From Sphingopyxis sp. USTB-05 (lineage in GTDB: Bacteria; Pseudomonadota; Alphaproteobacteria; Sphingomonadales; Sphingomonadaceae), in NCBI RefSeq assembly GCF_023822045.1, contig NZ_CP084712.1:1-64000 (forward strand): a stretch of 64,000 nucleotides of DNA, given 5' to 3'. The position numbers and the translations under genes are program-made. Under the pieces are notes generated by a model. The model was not told the DNA's origin. It was given only the letters and a program-made list of their open reading frames with translations, and did no database searches. This document shows positions 17,947 through 26,316 of the stretch, one piece after another (position 1 is the first letter of the stretch; every line of letters starts with the position of its first letter).

Positions 17947-18828
17947 ATGAAGCGAAAGATGAGCGGGAAAATTGCACTGATCGAAGCGGGGGGTACGAAA
18001 TTCATCGTCGGGGTCGGCGATGCGACGCGGCGGATCATCGCGCGCACGCGGATTGACACGACGCGGCCCGAAGAAACGATTTCCGCGGCAATCGACTGGC
18101 TTCGGCAACAGGGCGGCGATTTCAGTGCCGTGGGCATTGCAAGCTTCGGTCCGCTCGACCTCGACCCCGCTTCGGCGACATGGGGATATATCACGCGCAC
18201 GACGAAACCGCATTGGAGCAACGCCGATATAGCCGGACCTTTCGCGCGCGCGTTCGGTTGCCCGGTCGCGATCGACACCGACGTCAACGGTGCAGCGCTC
18301 GCCGAATGGACCTGGGGTGCAGGGCAGGAAACGAAGTCGACCCTGTATCTTACCGTCGGGACCGGCGTCGGAGGCGGCGCTGTCGTCGATGGACGACTGA
18401 TCCATGGCCTCAGCCATCCCGAGATGGGCCATATCCGTGTCCCCCGCCATCCGGACGACCTCGGTTTCGCCGGGCATTGTCCCTTTCATGGCGATTGCCT
18501 CGAAGGCCTTGCCGCGGGACCCTCGATCATCGCGCGCTGGGGCGTTTCGCTTTCCGATCTCCCCGCCGATCATCCCGGCCACGATATCATTGCCTGGTAT
18601 CTTGCCCAGGCCGCGCAGACATTTGAGGCCATTCTTTCTCCGTCGCGGATGATTTTCGGCGGCGGCGTAATGGAAACGCGGGGTTTGCTCGATCGGGTTC
18701 GCGTCAAAGCCGCCGAGGGCGGCGCAGGCTATTTCGCGGGCGACCCTGCGGAGGTGATCGTCGCACCCGCGCTCGGTCCCGATACCGGCCTTCTGGGCGC
18801 GCTTGCGCTGGCACTCCGCATATCCTGA
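17947..18828 (+). CDS. ROK family sugar kinase (fructo/mannokinase-like)
   Basis: A 293-residue ROK kinase. The N-terminal phosphate-binding loop is IEAGGTKFIVGVG, the second ATP motif is GTGVGGGAVVDG, and the ROK zinc motif GHCPFHGDCLEGLA is intact. This arrangement is typical of fructokinase/manno(fructo)kinases (ScrK/Mak type), which can also phosphorylate mannose. A second ATG 12 nt downstream (17959) is also a possible start. It closes the operon. If the GH63-like enzyme releases mannose or glucose, this kinase would trap it; if raffinose-type sugars are the substrate, it would act on fructose. The sugar cannot be decided from sequence. Confidence 0.85.
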   Translation: MKRKMSGKIALIEAGGTKFIVGVGDATRRIIARTRIDTTRPEETISAAIDWLRQQGGDFSAVGIASFGPLDLDPASATWGYITRTTKPHWSNADIAGPFARAFGCPVAIDTDVNGAALAEWTWGAGQETKSTLYLTVGTGVGGGAVVDGRLIHGLSHPEMGHIRVPRHPDDLGFAGHCPFHGDCLEGLAAGPSIIARWGVSLSDLPADHPGHDIIAWYLAQAAQTFEAILSPSRMIFGGGVMETRGLLDRVRVKAAEGGAGYFAGDPAEVIVAPALGPDTGLLGALALALRIS

Positions 18829-18931
18829 TCCTCCGGCAATGGTACAGGCGTTTCGCCGGACCTCGGTTCTCCAGCGGTGCGTGCGAGCGGGTTAGCATCA
18901 TGTTGCCACCCGTTCGATCTGGAGACCGACG

Positions 18932-19378
18932 ATGAAGACCGCGATTGCCGCTTTCGCCTTGTCCGCGCTTCTGGCCGCCGCGCCCGCCGCTGCGCAAACC
19001 GACCATGCCGGACATGATACCCCCGCCGCCAAGCCGGCAAAGGTCACCTTGGTGTATCAGCACGAACTGCCGAACGTCCCCGGTAAGAGCGTCAAGGGCG
19101 TGCTTGTGGAATATGGTCCGGGGGCGGCGAATGCCTCGCATGTCCATGCGCCTTCGGCGCTGATCTATGCAACCGTGCTCGACGGCGCGGTGCTCAACCA
19201 GATCAATGGCGGGCCGGTGCGCACTTTCCGCAAGGGCGAGAATTTCACCGAGTTGCCGGGTGACTTCCACAATGTCAGCGCCAATGCGAGCCAGACCGAG
19301 CCCGCGACATTGCTCGCCGTGTTCGTCGTCGATACGAACGAGAAGATACTGACCACGCCGGCCGCCGCGCCGCGTTAA
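18932..19378 (+). CDS. Secreted cupin-domain protein
   Basis: A 148-residue protein with a clear Sec signal peptide (cleavage near AAAQ-TDHAGHD) and a single cupin domain. The predicted metal ligands are in ANASHVHAPSALIYATVLDGAV (His pair) and the second motif ends at LPGDFHNVSANAS. The short stretch HAGHD at the mature N-terminus could also bind metal. It acts in the periplasm; the function is unknown. It stands alone, 103 nt after the sugar-kinase gene, and is followed by a strong terminator at 19405-19442, so it is probably an independent unit or the last gene of the preceding operon. Confidence 0.8.
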   Translation: MKTAIAAFALSALLAAAPAAAQTDHAGHDTPAAKPAKVTLVYQHELPNVPGKSVKGVLVEYGPGAANASHVHAPSALIYATVLDGAVLNQINGGPVRTFRKGENFTELPGDFHNVSANASQTEPATLLAVFVVDTNEKILTTPAAAPR

Positions 19379-19404
19379 ACACAGCATTATCAAATATGTA
19401 TCAA

Positions 19405-19442
19405 CGGCGGATAAGCCTCGGCTTGTCCGCCGATAGATTTTC
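19405..19442 (+). terminator. Intrinsic terminator after the cupin gene
   Basis: CGGCGGATAAGC (19405-19416) and GCTTGTCCGCCG (19421-19432) pair over 12 bp with one G-T wobble around a CTCG loop, followed by a T-rich tail (ATAGATTTTCTT). This is a strong Rho-independent terminator and separates the cupin gene from the sulfur operon leader. Confidence 0.85.
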
Positions 19443-19468
19443 TTCGTCGCAAAAACCGACCTCCGGCG

Positions 19469-19830
19469 TTGACGAAACTAAAATCAATCGATTAAGTTGA
19501 CATTGTCATTCGGGACTGGTCGAGACGAATGACGGGCTCTCCCCTCGACCCGCGGCTTTTGACCGGGAAGCAGCTTGCTCCGCGTTACCAACGGCTAAAG
19601 CGCGTGATGCTCGGGCGACAGCGCCAGGCATTGCGTTCCCCCCAGAAGGGGTATTGCGATGCGTATGTGTAGCAGCATCGACTAAATCATCGCCGCGTGA
19701 CATGCGCGGGGTAGCGGACCGACCGCGCCCCGCCGACAATCGCGGCATCCCAAAATCTCCAACCGCGCCTCCTCACGCGAGACGTTGCGGTCTGACGTCC
19801 GGCACCCGAGCGCCGGCGTGGGGAAACATC
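19469..19830 (+). promoter_or_regulatory. Long structured leader of the sulfur-scavenging operon
   Basis: There is no conventional gene between the cupin terminator and the receptor gene. A perfect -35-like TTGACA lies at 19497-19502 inside the dyad TGACA-T-TGTCA (19498-19508). A perfect 8-bp stem GTCATTCG/CGAATGAC pairs 19505-19512 with 19526-19533. Further on come a Cys-containing mini-ORF (19659-19685) and hairpins such as CCGCG/CGCGG (19692-19708) and CCGGC/GCCGG (19799-19816). The layout suggests attenuation or a riboswitch-like element responding to sulfur supply. I could not match it to a known riboswitch by eye. Confidence 0.45.
19659..19685 (+). CDS. Putative leader peptide MRMCSSID
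   Basis: An 8-codon ORF encodes MRMCSSID. It is preceded at 7 nt by a good ribosome-binding site (AAGGGG) and followed by possible hairpins. A Met/Cys/Ser-bearing peptide in front of a sulfur-scavenging operon is the pattern expected for cysteine-responsive attenuation: ribosome stalling at the Cys codon would change the downstream RNA fold. Its translation and role are inferred. Confidence 0.45.
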   Translation: MRMCSSID

Positions 19831-20010
19831 ATGCCTTTGCTGACCCAATCCGACCTGTCGGATCTGGCTCGCTATCCTGCGTCCCTGCGCAGCGCCGCCC
19901 GTGCGCTGTGGGGGGCGGAGCTGGCGACTGCCCGACCCGGCGCGGCGCACCGCGCCACCATTCATCACATCAAAAAGGGGGCGGGATCACCGCCCGGGGA
20001 CCATATCTAA
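19831..20010 (+). CDS. Small ORF (59 aa) coupled to the TonB receptor
   Basis: The reading frame encodes a 59-residue basic peptide beginning MPLLTQSDLSDLARYP and ending KKGAGSPPGDHI. Its TAA overlaps the receptor ATG as TAATG, a classic translational-coupling arrangement. I do not recognise a family. The composition (Arg/Ala-rich, with SDLSDLARYPASLRSAAR looking helical) is plausible as protein, but the ORF could also simply be open leader sequence whose translation opens the receptor start site. No strong ribosome site is visible upstream. Confidence 0.35.
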   Translation: MPLLTQSDLSDLARYPASLRSAARALWGAELATARPGAAHRATIHHIKKGAGSPPGDHI

Positions 20011-22463
20011 TGAACCGTTTCTCTCCTGATCATCGTTTCAAGCTTCTGCTCGGCGCCGCACTGCTGCTGCCGACGGCGCCGGCATTCGCCACCGAAACCG
20101 TCGCCGAGGCAGGCGCATCTGCCGACGGCGCGGAAGCAGGCGCCGACGAGGGGGCCGCGGGGGCTGCCGTCGCGGCCGCTTCAGCCGCCGCCTATGACGG
20201 CGCCGAAATCATCGTGTCGGCGCGCCGCCGCGACGAAAGCGCGCAGGATGTCCCGATCGCGCTTTCGGTCGTGGGCGCATCGCAGCTTGAACAGACAGGC
20301 AATTATACGCTGACCCAGATCCAGCAGATCGTCCCGAGCCTGCAGGTATTCAGCTTCAATCCGCGCAACACCAACATCAACATCCGCGGGCTCGGCAGCA
20401 ATGTTGCGCTGACCAACGACGGGCTGGAGAATGGCGTCGGTTTCTATGTCGACAATGTCTATTTCGGGCGTGTCGGCCAGTCGCAGTTCGACCTTGTCGA
20501 CCTGCAACAGATCGAGGTGCTGCGCGGGCCGCAGGGGACGCTGTTCGGCAAGAACACGACATCGGGCGCGATCAACATCAGCTCGCGCAAGCCAAGCTTC
20601 GACCCTGAATTTTCGGGCGAAGCCACCGTCGGCGACTATGGCTATTACCAGCTCCGCGCATCGGCATCGGGGGCGCTGGTCGACGATCTGCTTGCGGTGC
20701 GCCTCAGCGGTTCGGTGACCGAGCGGCGCGGTTTTCTGTACAATGACACGCAGAACGAACGCGCGCAGGACTATTCGAACTGGAGCGTCCGCGGGCAATT
20801 GCTGTTCACGCCGACCGCCGACCTCGAAGTCCGCATCATCGGCGACTTCGCGCGCCAGAAACAGAACCACGTCCTCAACATCTTCGCCGATTATTTCGGC
20901 ACCTATGCCAATGGCGCCGCGATACCGAACAGCTTTGCCGAGCGGGCCGCGCGCTTCCCGGGCTATAGTTTTCCGACGATCGACCCCTTCGCGCGGCGCG
21001 GCGAGGCCGACAGCCATTATCAGTCGAACATGGACGGTTATGGCGTGTCGGGGCAGGTCGACTGGGACGTCGGCGCGGCGAAACTGACCTCGATCACCGC
21101 CTATCGCTGGTGGGACTGGAACCCCGCGAACGACGGCGATTCGACCTCGCTCCCGGTGATCGTCAAGGCGCAGCAGGCGAACCGCCAGCGACAGTTCAGC
21201 CAGGAACTCCGGTTGGCCTCCGACACCGACGGTCCGATCGACTATGTCGTCGGCGCTTATTATTTCTGGCAAGTCATCCGCGGCAGGGGCGCGAGCGCCT
21301 ATGGCCCGGCGGCGGCGCTGTGGAACCGCCCCGCGACCTCGCCCATCCCGCTTGCCGCATGGGAAGCCGCGCTGAATGGCTTCGAGGCCAATTCGACCTC
21401 GGATCCGCGCACCAAAAGCTATGCGTTGTTCGGTCAGCTCGACTGGAAATTCACCGACCGGCTGACGCTGACCGCGGGGCTGCGCTACACGCACGAAAAG
21501 AAGAGCGGCTCGTTCACGCAAATCCATGTCGCGGGGACCAACCTCGCCACCCTTCCGGCGGGATTGGCGGCACAGGCGGCGGCGCTCCGTGCCCAGTTCA
21601 ACCCCGTCACCAGCTACTCCACGGGGTTCAAGGACAACAGCGTGTCGGGGCTCGCGACCCTGTCCTGGCAATTCTCGGACGACGCGCTCGCCTATGCGAC
21701 CTATTCGCGCGGTAACAAGTCGGGCGGGCTCAACCTCACCAACCTGCCCGCGGGGATCGATCCCGACGTCGCGCCCGAAAAGGTCGACAGCTACGAACTC
21801 GGGATCAAATCGCAATGGTTCGACAAGGCGGTGACGCTCAACGTCGCGGGCTATTGGACCGAGATCAGCGATTATCAGACCGCGATCACCGAACAGGTGC
21901 CGAACACGGTCAACGTCCGCCAATATATCGCCAATATCCCGGGTGTCCGCTCGCGCGGGGTCGAAGGTGATCTGAGTTTCGCGCCGTCGGAGCGTGCGAG
22001 CTTTTATGCTTCGGTCGCCTATGCCGACACGACGTACAGCGACTACCGCACCGCCCCGCAGGCGCCCGAGCGGCTGAACGAGGGAGGAATCCAGGACCTG
22101 ACCGGCGCGCAGCTCCCCGGCGTTCCGAAGTTCACCTACACGCTCGGCGGGGATGTGTCGGCACCACTCGGCAGTCTCGGCGGACGCGACCTGTCGATCT
22201 ATGCCCATGCCGATTATTCGCACCGCTCGTCATTCAACACCTCGTCGAGTGACAGCATCTACGCCGATGTTCCCGCTTACGGGATCGCGAATGCGCGCAT
22301 CGGTTTCAAGACCGACGACGGATTGTTCGACCTGTCGCTCTGGGCGCGTAACCTGTTCGACAAGGATTATTTCCAGACTTTGTCGGCGCAGAACACCGGC
22401 ATCGTGACCTCGCTGATCGGCGAGCCGCGCACGATCGGCGTGACGCTGCGGACGAAGATCTGA
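20010..22463 (+). CDS. TonB-dependent receptor, sulfur-poor (organosulfur uptake)
   Basis: An 817-residue outer-membrane receptor with a signal peptide (cleavage near AFATE), an Ala-rich spacer, a TonB-box-like EIIVSARRRDE, a plug domain (VPIALSVVGASQLEQTG, then VEVLRGPQGTLFGKNTTSGAINI) and a C-terminal barrel ending GVTLRTKI. The ATG at 20010 overlaps the preceding small ORF. It contains only two Met and no Cys that I can find, an extreme sulfur-sparing composition. It is followed by two AtsK/TauD-like dioxygenases and a sulfatase, so it probably takes up sulfate esters or sulfonates under sulfur limitation. The C-terminal residue is Ile rather than the usual Phe. Confidence 0.9.
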   Translation: MNRFSPDHRFKLLLGAALLLPTAPAFATETVAEAGASADGAEAGADEGAAGAAVAAASAAAYDGAEIIVSARRRDESAQDVPIALSVVGASQLEQTGNYTLTQIQQIVPSLQVFSFNPRNTNINIRGLGSNVALTNDGLENGVGFYVDNVYFGRVGQSQFDLVDLQQIEVLRGPQGTLFGKNTTSGAINISSRKPSFDPEFSGEATVGDYGYYQLRASASGALVDDLLAVRLSGSVTERRGFLYNDTQNERAQDYSNWSVRGQLLFTPTADLEVRIIGDFARQKQNHVLNIFADYFGTYANGAAIPNSFAERAARFPGYSFPTIDPFARRGEADSHYQSNMDGYGVSGQVDWDVGAAKLTSITAYRWWDWNPANDGDSTSLPVIVKAQQANRQRQFSQELRLASDTDGPIDYVVGAYYFWQVIRGRGASAYGPAAALWNRPATSPIPLAAWEAALNGFEANSTSDPRTKSYALFGQLDWKFTDRLTLTAGLRYTHEKKSGSFTQIHVAGTNLATLPAGLAAQAAALRAQFNPVTSYSTGFKDNSVSGLATLSWQFSDDALAYATYSRGNKSGGLNLTNLPAGIDPDVAPEKVDSYELGIKSQWFDKAVTLNVAGYWTEISDYQTAITEQVPNTVNVRQYIANIPGVRSRGVEGDLSFAPSERASFYASVAYADTTYSDYRTAPQAPERLNEGGIQDLTGAQLPGVPKFTYTLGGDVSAPLGSLGGRDLSIYAHADYSHRSSFNTSSSDSIYADVPAYGIANARIGFKTDDGLFDLSLWARNLFDKDYFQTLSAQNTGIVTSLIGEPRTIGVTLRTKI

Positions 22464-22562
22464 TGCACGCCGCCCTTTCAGAAATTCGCCGCGACGACAG
22501 CCGGAACCGGCCGGACGCGCCTGCGCCGAATACTCGCCGTCCAACCCCCAAAGGAGACTGAT

Positions 22563-23516
22563 ATGACGGACCTTCACAACAGCTATGCCAATGCCCGCGA
22601 CAAGAGCATCGACCTCGACGTCACCCCCGTGACCGGCACGATCGGCGCGATCGTGAACGGCGTCCAGCTATCGGGCGACCTGCCCGCGGCGACGGTGCAG
22701 GCGATCCAGGCGGCGCTCGTGCGGCATAAGGTGCTCTTCTTCCGCGACCAGCAGCATCTGACCGATCAGGACCATGAGGATTTCGCAGGCCTGCTCGGCG
22801 ATCCGGTCGCGCACCCGACGGTGCCGGTTGCCGAGGGATCGCGCTACCTGCTCGAACTCGACAGCAAGGAAGGCTATGCCGCGTCGAGCTGGCACACCGA
22901 CGTGACCTTTGTCGATGCCTATCCCAAGGCATCGATCCTGCGCGCGCTGACGATCCCCGAAGCGGGCGGCGACACGCAATGGGCAAATGGCGAGACCGCG
23001 TATGAGGGGCTGCCCGAAGTGCTGCGTCAACTCGTCAACAATCTGTGGGCGACGCACACCAACCTCTATGATTACGCCTCTATCCTGCAATCGGCGCCCG
23101 ACGGCGAAAGCGCGGCAAAGCGGATCAAGGAACATCGCAATGTCTTCGCCTCGACCGTTTATGAAACCGAGCATCCGGTTGTTCGCGTCCATCCGGTCAG
23201 CGGGCAGCGCAGTCTGTTGCTCGGCCACTTCGTCAAGCAGTTCGTCGGGCTGAACGCGGCCGACAGCGCGCGGCTGTTCCAGACGCTGCAGGATCATATC
23301 ACCAAGCCCGAAAATGTCGTGCGCTGGCGCTGGCGCGAGGGTGACGTCGCCATCTGGGACAATCAGGCGACCCAGCACCGCGCGACTGCCGATTTCGGTT
23401 TGCAGCGCCGGACGCTCCGCCGCGCGACGATTTCGGGCGAGGTGCCGGTCGGCATCGACGGGCGCCGCAGCCGCACCGTCCGCAAGGAAAAGGCGGTTCA
23501 GTACGAACCCGCCTGA
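22563..23516 (+). CDS. TauD/TfdA-family dioxygenase, AtsK-like alkylsulfatase candidate
   Basis: A 317-residue Fe(II)/2-oxoglutarate dioxygenase. The metal-binding HxD is in SSWHTDVTFVDAYPKAS, the distal His in TQHRATADFG, and the 2-oxoglutarate Arg shortly after (RRTLRRATISG). The WHTDVTF context is typical of alkylsulfatase AtsK and related enzymes that release sulfite or sulfate from alkyl sulfates or sulfonates. Apart from the initiator Met, it has no Met and no Cys, consistent with expression during sulfur starvation. It has a good ribosome site (AAAGGAG) and lies 99 nt after the receptor. It could act on taurine-like sulfonates instead. Confidence 0.87.
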   Translation: MTDLHNSYANARDKSIDLDVTPVTGTIGAIVNGVQLSGDLPAATVQAIQAALVRHKVLFFRDQQHLTDQDHEDFAGLLGDPVAHPTVPVAEGSRYLLELDSKEGYAASSWHTDVTFVDAYPKASILRALTIPEAGGDTQWANGETAYEGLPEVLRQLVNNLWATHTNLYDYASILQSAPDGESAAKRIKEHRNVFASTVYETEHPVVRVHPVSGQRSLLLGHFVKQFVGLNAADSARLFQTLQDHITKPENVVRWRWREGDVAIWDNQATQHRATADFGLQRRTLRRATISGEVPVGIDGRRSRTVRKEKAVQYEPA

Positions 23517-23577
23517 CGAAATCGGCCGGCGCTTTTGGTTCTCCCTTTCCTTCCTGTGACTGCGTCGGCCCTGTCTG

Positions 23578-23620
23578 CGGCGCGCCCCGGTTCCATTCGC
23601 CCGGGCGCGCCGACCTTTTA
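23578..23620 (+). terminator. Hairpin between the first dioxygenase gene and the sulfatase gene
   Basis: CGGCGCGCCC (23578-23587) and GGGCGCGCCG (23603-23612) form a perfect 10-bp inverted repeat, followed by ACCTTTTAT. It can work as a Rho-independent terminator or as a partial attenuator that reduces sulfatase expression relative to the receptor and dioxygenase. Confidence 0.6.
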
Positions 23621-23638
23621 TGTTCGAAAGCCCATCCG

Positions 23639-25312
23639 ATGACCCATGGTTCGCGTTTCGCCCGCTTCCTCCTTACCGCGCTGATCGGCGCTGCCGCGAC
23701 TATCGGGCCGGTGCAGGCGAAGGAGCGACGTCCGAACCTGCTCGTCATCGTCGCCGACGATCTCGGCTACTCGGACCTTGGCGCGTTCGGGGGCGAGATA
23801 CGTACGCCGAACCTCGACAAGCTGGCGCTGAACGGCATCCGGCTTGCCGGCTTCCATACCGCGCCGACCTGTTCGCCGACGCGTTCGATGCTGCTGTCCG
23901 GGACCGACAATCATCGCGCCGGACTCGGCACGATGGCGGAGATGATCCGCCCGAACCAGCAAGGCAAGCCGGGCTATGAGGGCTATTTGCGCAGCGATGT
24001 CGCGACGCTTGCCGAGCGGCTCGGCGCCAGCGGCTATCGCACTTTGTTGTCGGGGAAATGGCACCTCGGCCTGACGCCCGAGCAGGATCCGCACGCGCGC
24101 GGTTTCGAGCGCAGCTTTGCGTTGCTGCAGGGTGGGCACAATCATTATGGCACCGACATCAAGCCCGAAGTTAGCCCCGGGACGCGCGGGATCGCGACCT
24201 ATCGCGAAAATGGCAAGATCGTCGCGCGTTTGCCGTCGGACTTTTATTCGAGCGACTATTTCGCGACCCGGCTGATCGACTTTCTCGGCGAGCGGCCAGC
24301 TAGGGGGAAAAGCGAGCGGCCGCTCTTCGCCTATCTCGCCTTCACCGCGCCGCACTGGCCGCTACAGGCGCCGGCCGAGGACATCGCGCGCTACAAGGGG
24401 CGCTATGATGCGGGCTTCGACATATTGCGCGAGCGGCGGCTGGCGCGGCAGCGCGAACTCGGCATATTTGGTCCCGACGTTGCCGCGCACACGCCGCGCA
24501 ACCGCGACGGTAGCTGGGATAGCTTGACCGCCGATCAGCAGCGGCTCGCCGCGCGCAACATGGAAATCTATGCCGCGATGGTCGACCGGCTCGACCAGAA
24601 TGTCGGGCGCGTGATCGAAACGCTGCGCGCGTCGGGCGAACTCGACAACACCGTCATCGTCTTTCTCGCCGACAATGGCGCCGAGGCGCTCGACGTCGAA
24701 ACGACCGGGGCGCAGATGCTGGCGAGCTCGCTCAAGGGCGCCGACAACAGCTTTGCCAATCGCGGCGCTGCGTCCTCCTATCTGACCTATGGCGCGGGCT
24801 GGGCCCAGGCGGCGACCGCGCCGTCGTGGCTGACCAAGGGCTATCAGAGCGAAGGCGGCACGCGCGCGGTCGCGTTCATCAGCGGCGCGGGCATTGCGGC
24901 GCGACAGAGCGCCGAGACGCAATATCTCTCGGTCGCCGACATAGCGCCGACCCTGCTCGATCTTGCGGGCGCCGATGCCAAGGCGACGCAAGTCGCGGGG
25001 CGGGTCGTGCGTCCGATCACCGGCCGGTCGTGGGCTGCCTGGCTCAAGAATTCCGGTGCGCGGGTCTATGGCGCTAATGATGGCGTGGGTGCGGAGCTGT
25101 TCGGCTCGCGTGCCTATCGCCGCGGCGACTGGAAGCTCACCGACATCGGCGACGGCATCTGGCGGCTGTTCGACATCGCGCGCGATCCTGGCGAGACACG
25201 CGACCTGTCGCTGGCGCACCCTGATCGTAAGGCAGAGCTTGCTGCGGCGTGGGATCGTTATGCGCAGGATGTCGGCGTGATCCTGCCCGACGCCATTCCC
25301 TATCGGCCATAG
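23639..25312 (+). CDS. Secreted sulfatase (arylsulfatase family)
   Basis: A 557-residue type I sulfatase. The formylglycine motif CxPxR is intact as TCSPTRSMLLSG, and metal-binding residues are visible in VIVADDLGYSDLG near the N-terminus and FLADNGAE later. KWHLG, with the conserved Lys/His, is also present. A signal peptide (cleavage near PVQAKE) places it in the periplasm. It hydrolyses sulfate esters and fits the sulfur-scavenging operon. A separate formylglycine-generating enzyme is needed and is not in the window. The catalytic Cys is the only Cys in the whole protein. Confidence 0.92.
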   Translation: MTHGSRFARFLLTALIGAAATIGPVQAKERRPNLLVIVADDLGYSDLGAFGGEIRTPNLDKLALNGIRLAGFHTAPTCSPTRSMLLSGTDNHRAGLGTMAEMIRPNQQGKPGYEGYLRSDVATLAERLGASGYRTLLSGKWHLGLTPEQDPHARGFERSFALLQGGHNHYGTDIKPEVSPGTRGIATYRENGKIVARLPSDFYSSDYFATRLIDFLGERPARGKSERPLFAYLAFTAPHWPLQAPAEDIARYKGRYDAGFDILRERRLARQRELGIFGPDVAAHTPRNRDGSWDSLTADQQRLAARNMEIYAAMVDRLDQNVGRVIETLRASGELDNTVIVFLADNGAEALDVETTGAQMLASSLKGADNSFANRGAASSYLTYGAGWAQAATAPSWLTKGYQSEGGTRAVAFISGAGIAARQSAETQYLSVADIAPTLLDLAGADAKATQVAGRVVRPITGRSWAAWLKNSGARVYGANDGVGAELFGSRAYRRGDWKLTDIGDGIWRLFDIARDPGETRDLSLAHPDRKAELAAAWDRYAQDVGVILPDAIPYRP

Positions 25313-25422
25313 GTCGCGCATATCATGCGCTTTGGCGCGTTAGGGCTTGTCAATCAGATTAGTTGAGTTACTTTCGCCGTTCCGGGACGTATTTCCGAAT
25401 CGAACGACCGAAAGGACTGCTC

Positions 25423-26316
25423 ATGGCCACGCAGCTCAACACCCCCGACCTGTTCGAAACCGCGCGATCGCTCGGCGTGTCGATTTCGCCTTCGACCCCG
25501 ACGATCGGCGCAGAGATCAGCGGGCTCGACCTCGACCGACCGCTCTCCTCCGAAGAGGCCGACCTGCTTCGCGCCGCGTGGCTGCGCTTCAAGGTCATCT
25601 TCTTTCGCGATCAGAATATCAGCCACGAAAGCCACGTCCGCCTTGGCGAATTGTTCGGCGATCTCGAAGGTCATCCGGTGATCCCCTCGGTCGAAGGCTA
25701 TCCCGAAATCCTCAAGATCGAGGGCGTTGAGGGCGTCCAGCTCACCGCCGAGACGCTTGCACCCTTCCAGGCGTATAACAAATGGCACACCGACGTGACC
25801 TTCCGCGAGCGGCCTTCGATCGCGTCGATCCTGCGCGCGCGACACCTGCCGCCGCTTGGCGGCGATACGATGTGGGCCGACACCGTCGCCGCCTACGCCG
25901 GGCTGCCGCAGCCCGTGAAGGACCGCATCGAGGGACTCCAGGCCGAACATGACATCGTCCGCAGCTTTGGCGGCCGTGTCACCGAGGAAAAAAGGGCGCA
26001 ACTCGCGCGCGATTTCCCGCCGGTGCGCCACCCGGTGGTGCGCTCGCACCCAGAAACGGGCGAGAAGATCCTCTACGTCAATTACACCTTCACCAGCCGC
26101 ATCATCGGGGTGAGCGAGGAAGAGAGCGACAGCCTGCTCCGCCTGCTGTTCGACCGGATCAAGGTGCCCGAATATCAGGTGCGCTTCCGCTGGACCCCGA
26201 ATGCGATCGGCATCTGGGACAATCGATCGACCCAGCATTATGCGGTCGGCGATTACTGGCCCGAATATCGCGCACTCGAACGTGTGACTGTCTCCGGCGA
26301 TGTGGTAACATCATGA
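25423..26316 (+). CDS. Second TauD/TfdA-family dioxygenase, AtsK-like
   Basis: A 297-residue paralog of the first dioxygenase. The HxD motif is in KWHTDVTFRERPS, the distal His in STQHYAVGDYW, and a 2-oxoglutarate Arg follows (RALERVTVSG). I used the ATG at 25423, which has an AAAGGA ribosome site; earlier in-frame starts lack one. Met content is two (including the initiator) and Cys is zero. It overlaps the FAD-protein gene by 4 nt. Having two such enzymes suggests different alkyl-sulfate or sulfonate substrates. Confidence 0.87.
   Translation: MATQLNTPDLFETARSLGVSISPSTPTIGAEISGLDLDRPLSSEEADLLRAAWLRFKVIFFRDQNISHESHVRLGELFGDLEGHPVIPSVEGYPEILKIEGVEGVQLTAETLAPFQAYNKWHTDVTFRERPSIASILRARHLPPLGGDTMWADTVAAYAGLPQPVKDRIEGLQAEHDIVRSFGGRVTEEKRAQLARDFPPVRHPVVRSHPETGEKILYVNYTFTSRIIGVSEEESDSLLRLLFDRIKVPEYQVRFRWTPNAIGIWDNRSTQHYAVGDYWPEYRALERVTVSGDVVTS

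Noticed and set aside
18832..18872. Possible terminator TCCGGC/GCCGGA after the sugar-kinase gene
   Set aside because: The stem is only 6 bp with a long loop and no T-tract; readthrough into the cupin gene is possible.
19503..19660. A known riboswitch (SAM, cobalamin or TPP type) in the sulfur-operon leader
   Set aside because: I tried to match conserved core sequences by eye and found no convincing match, so it is left as an unassigned structured leader.
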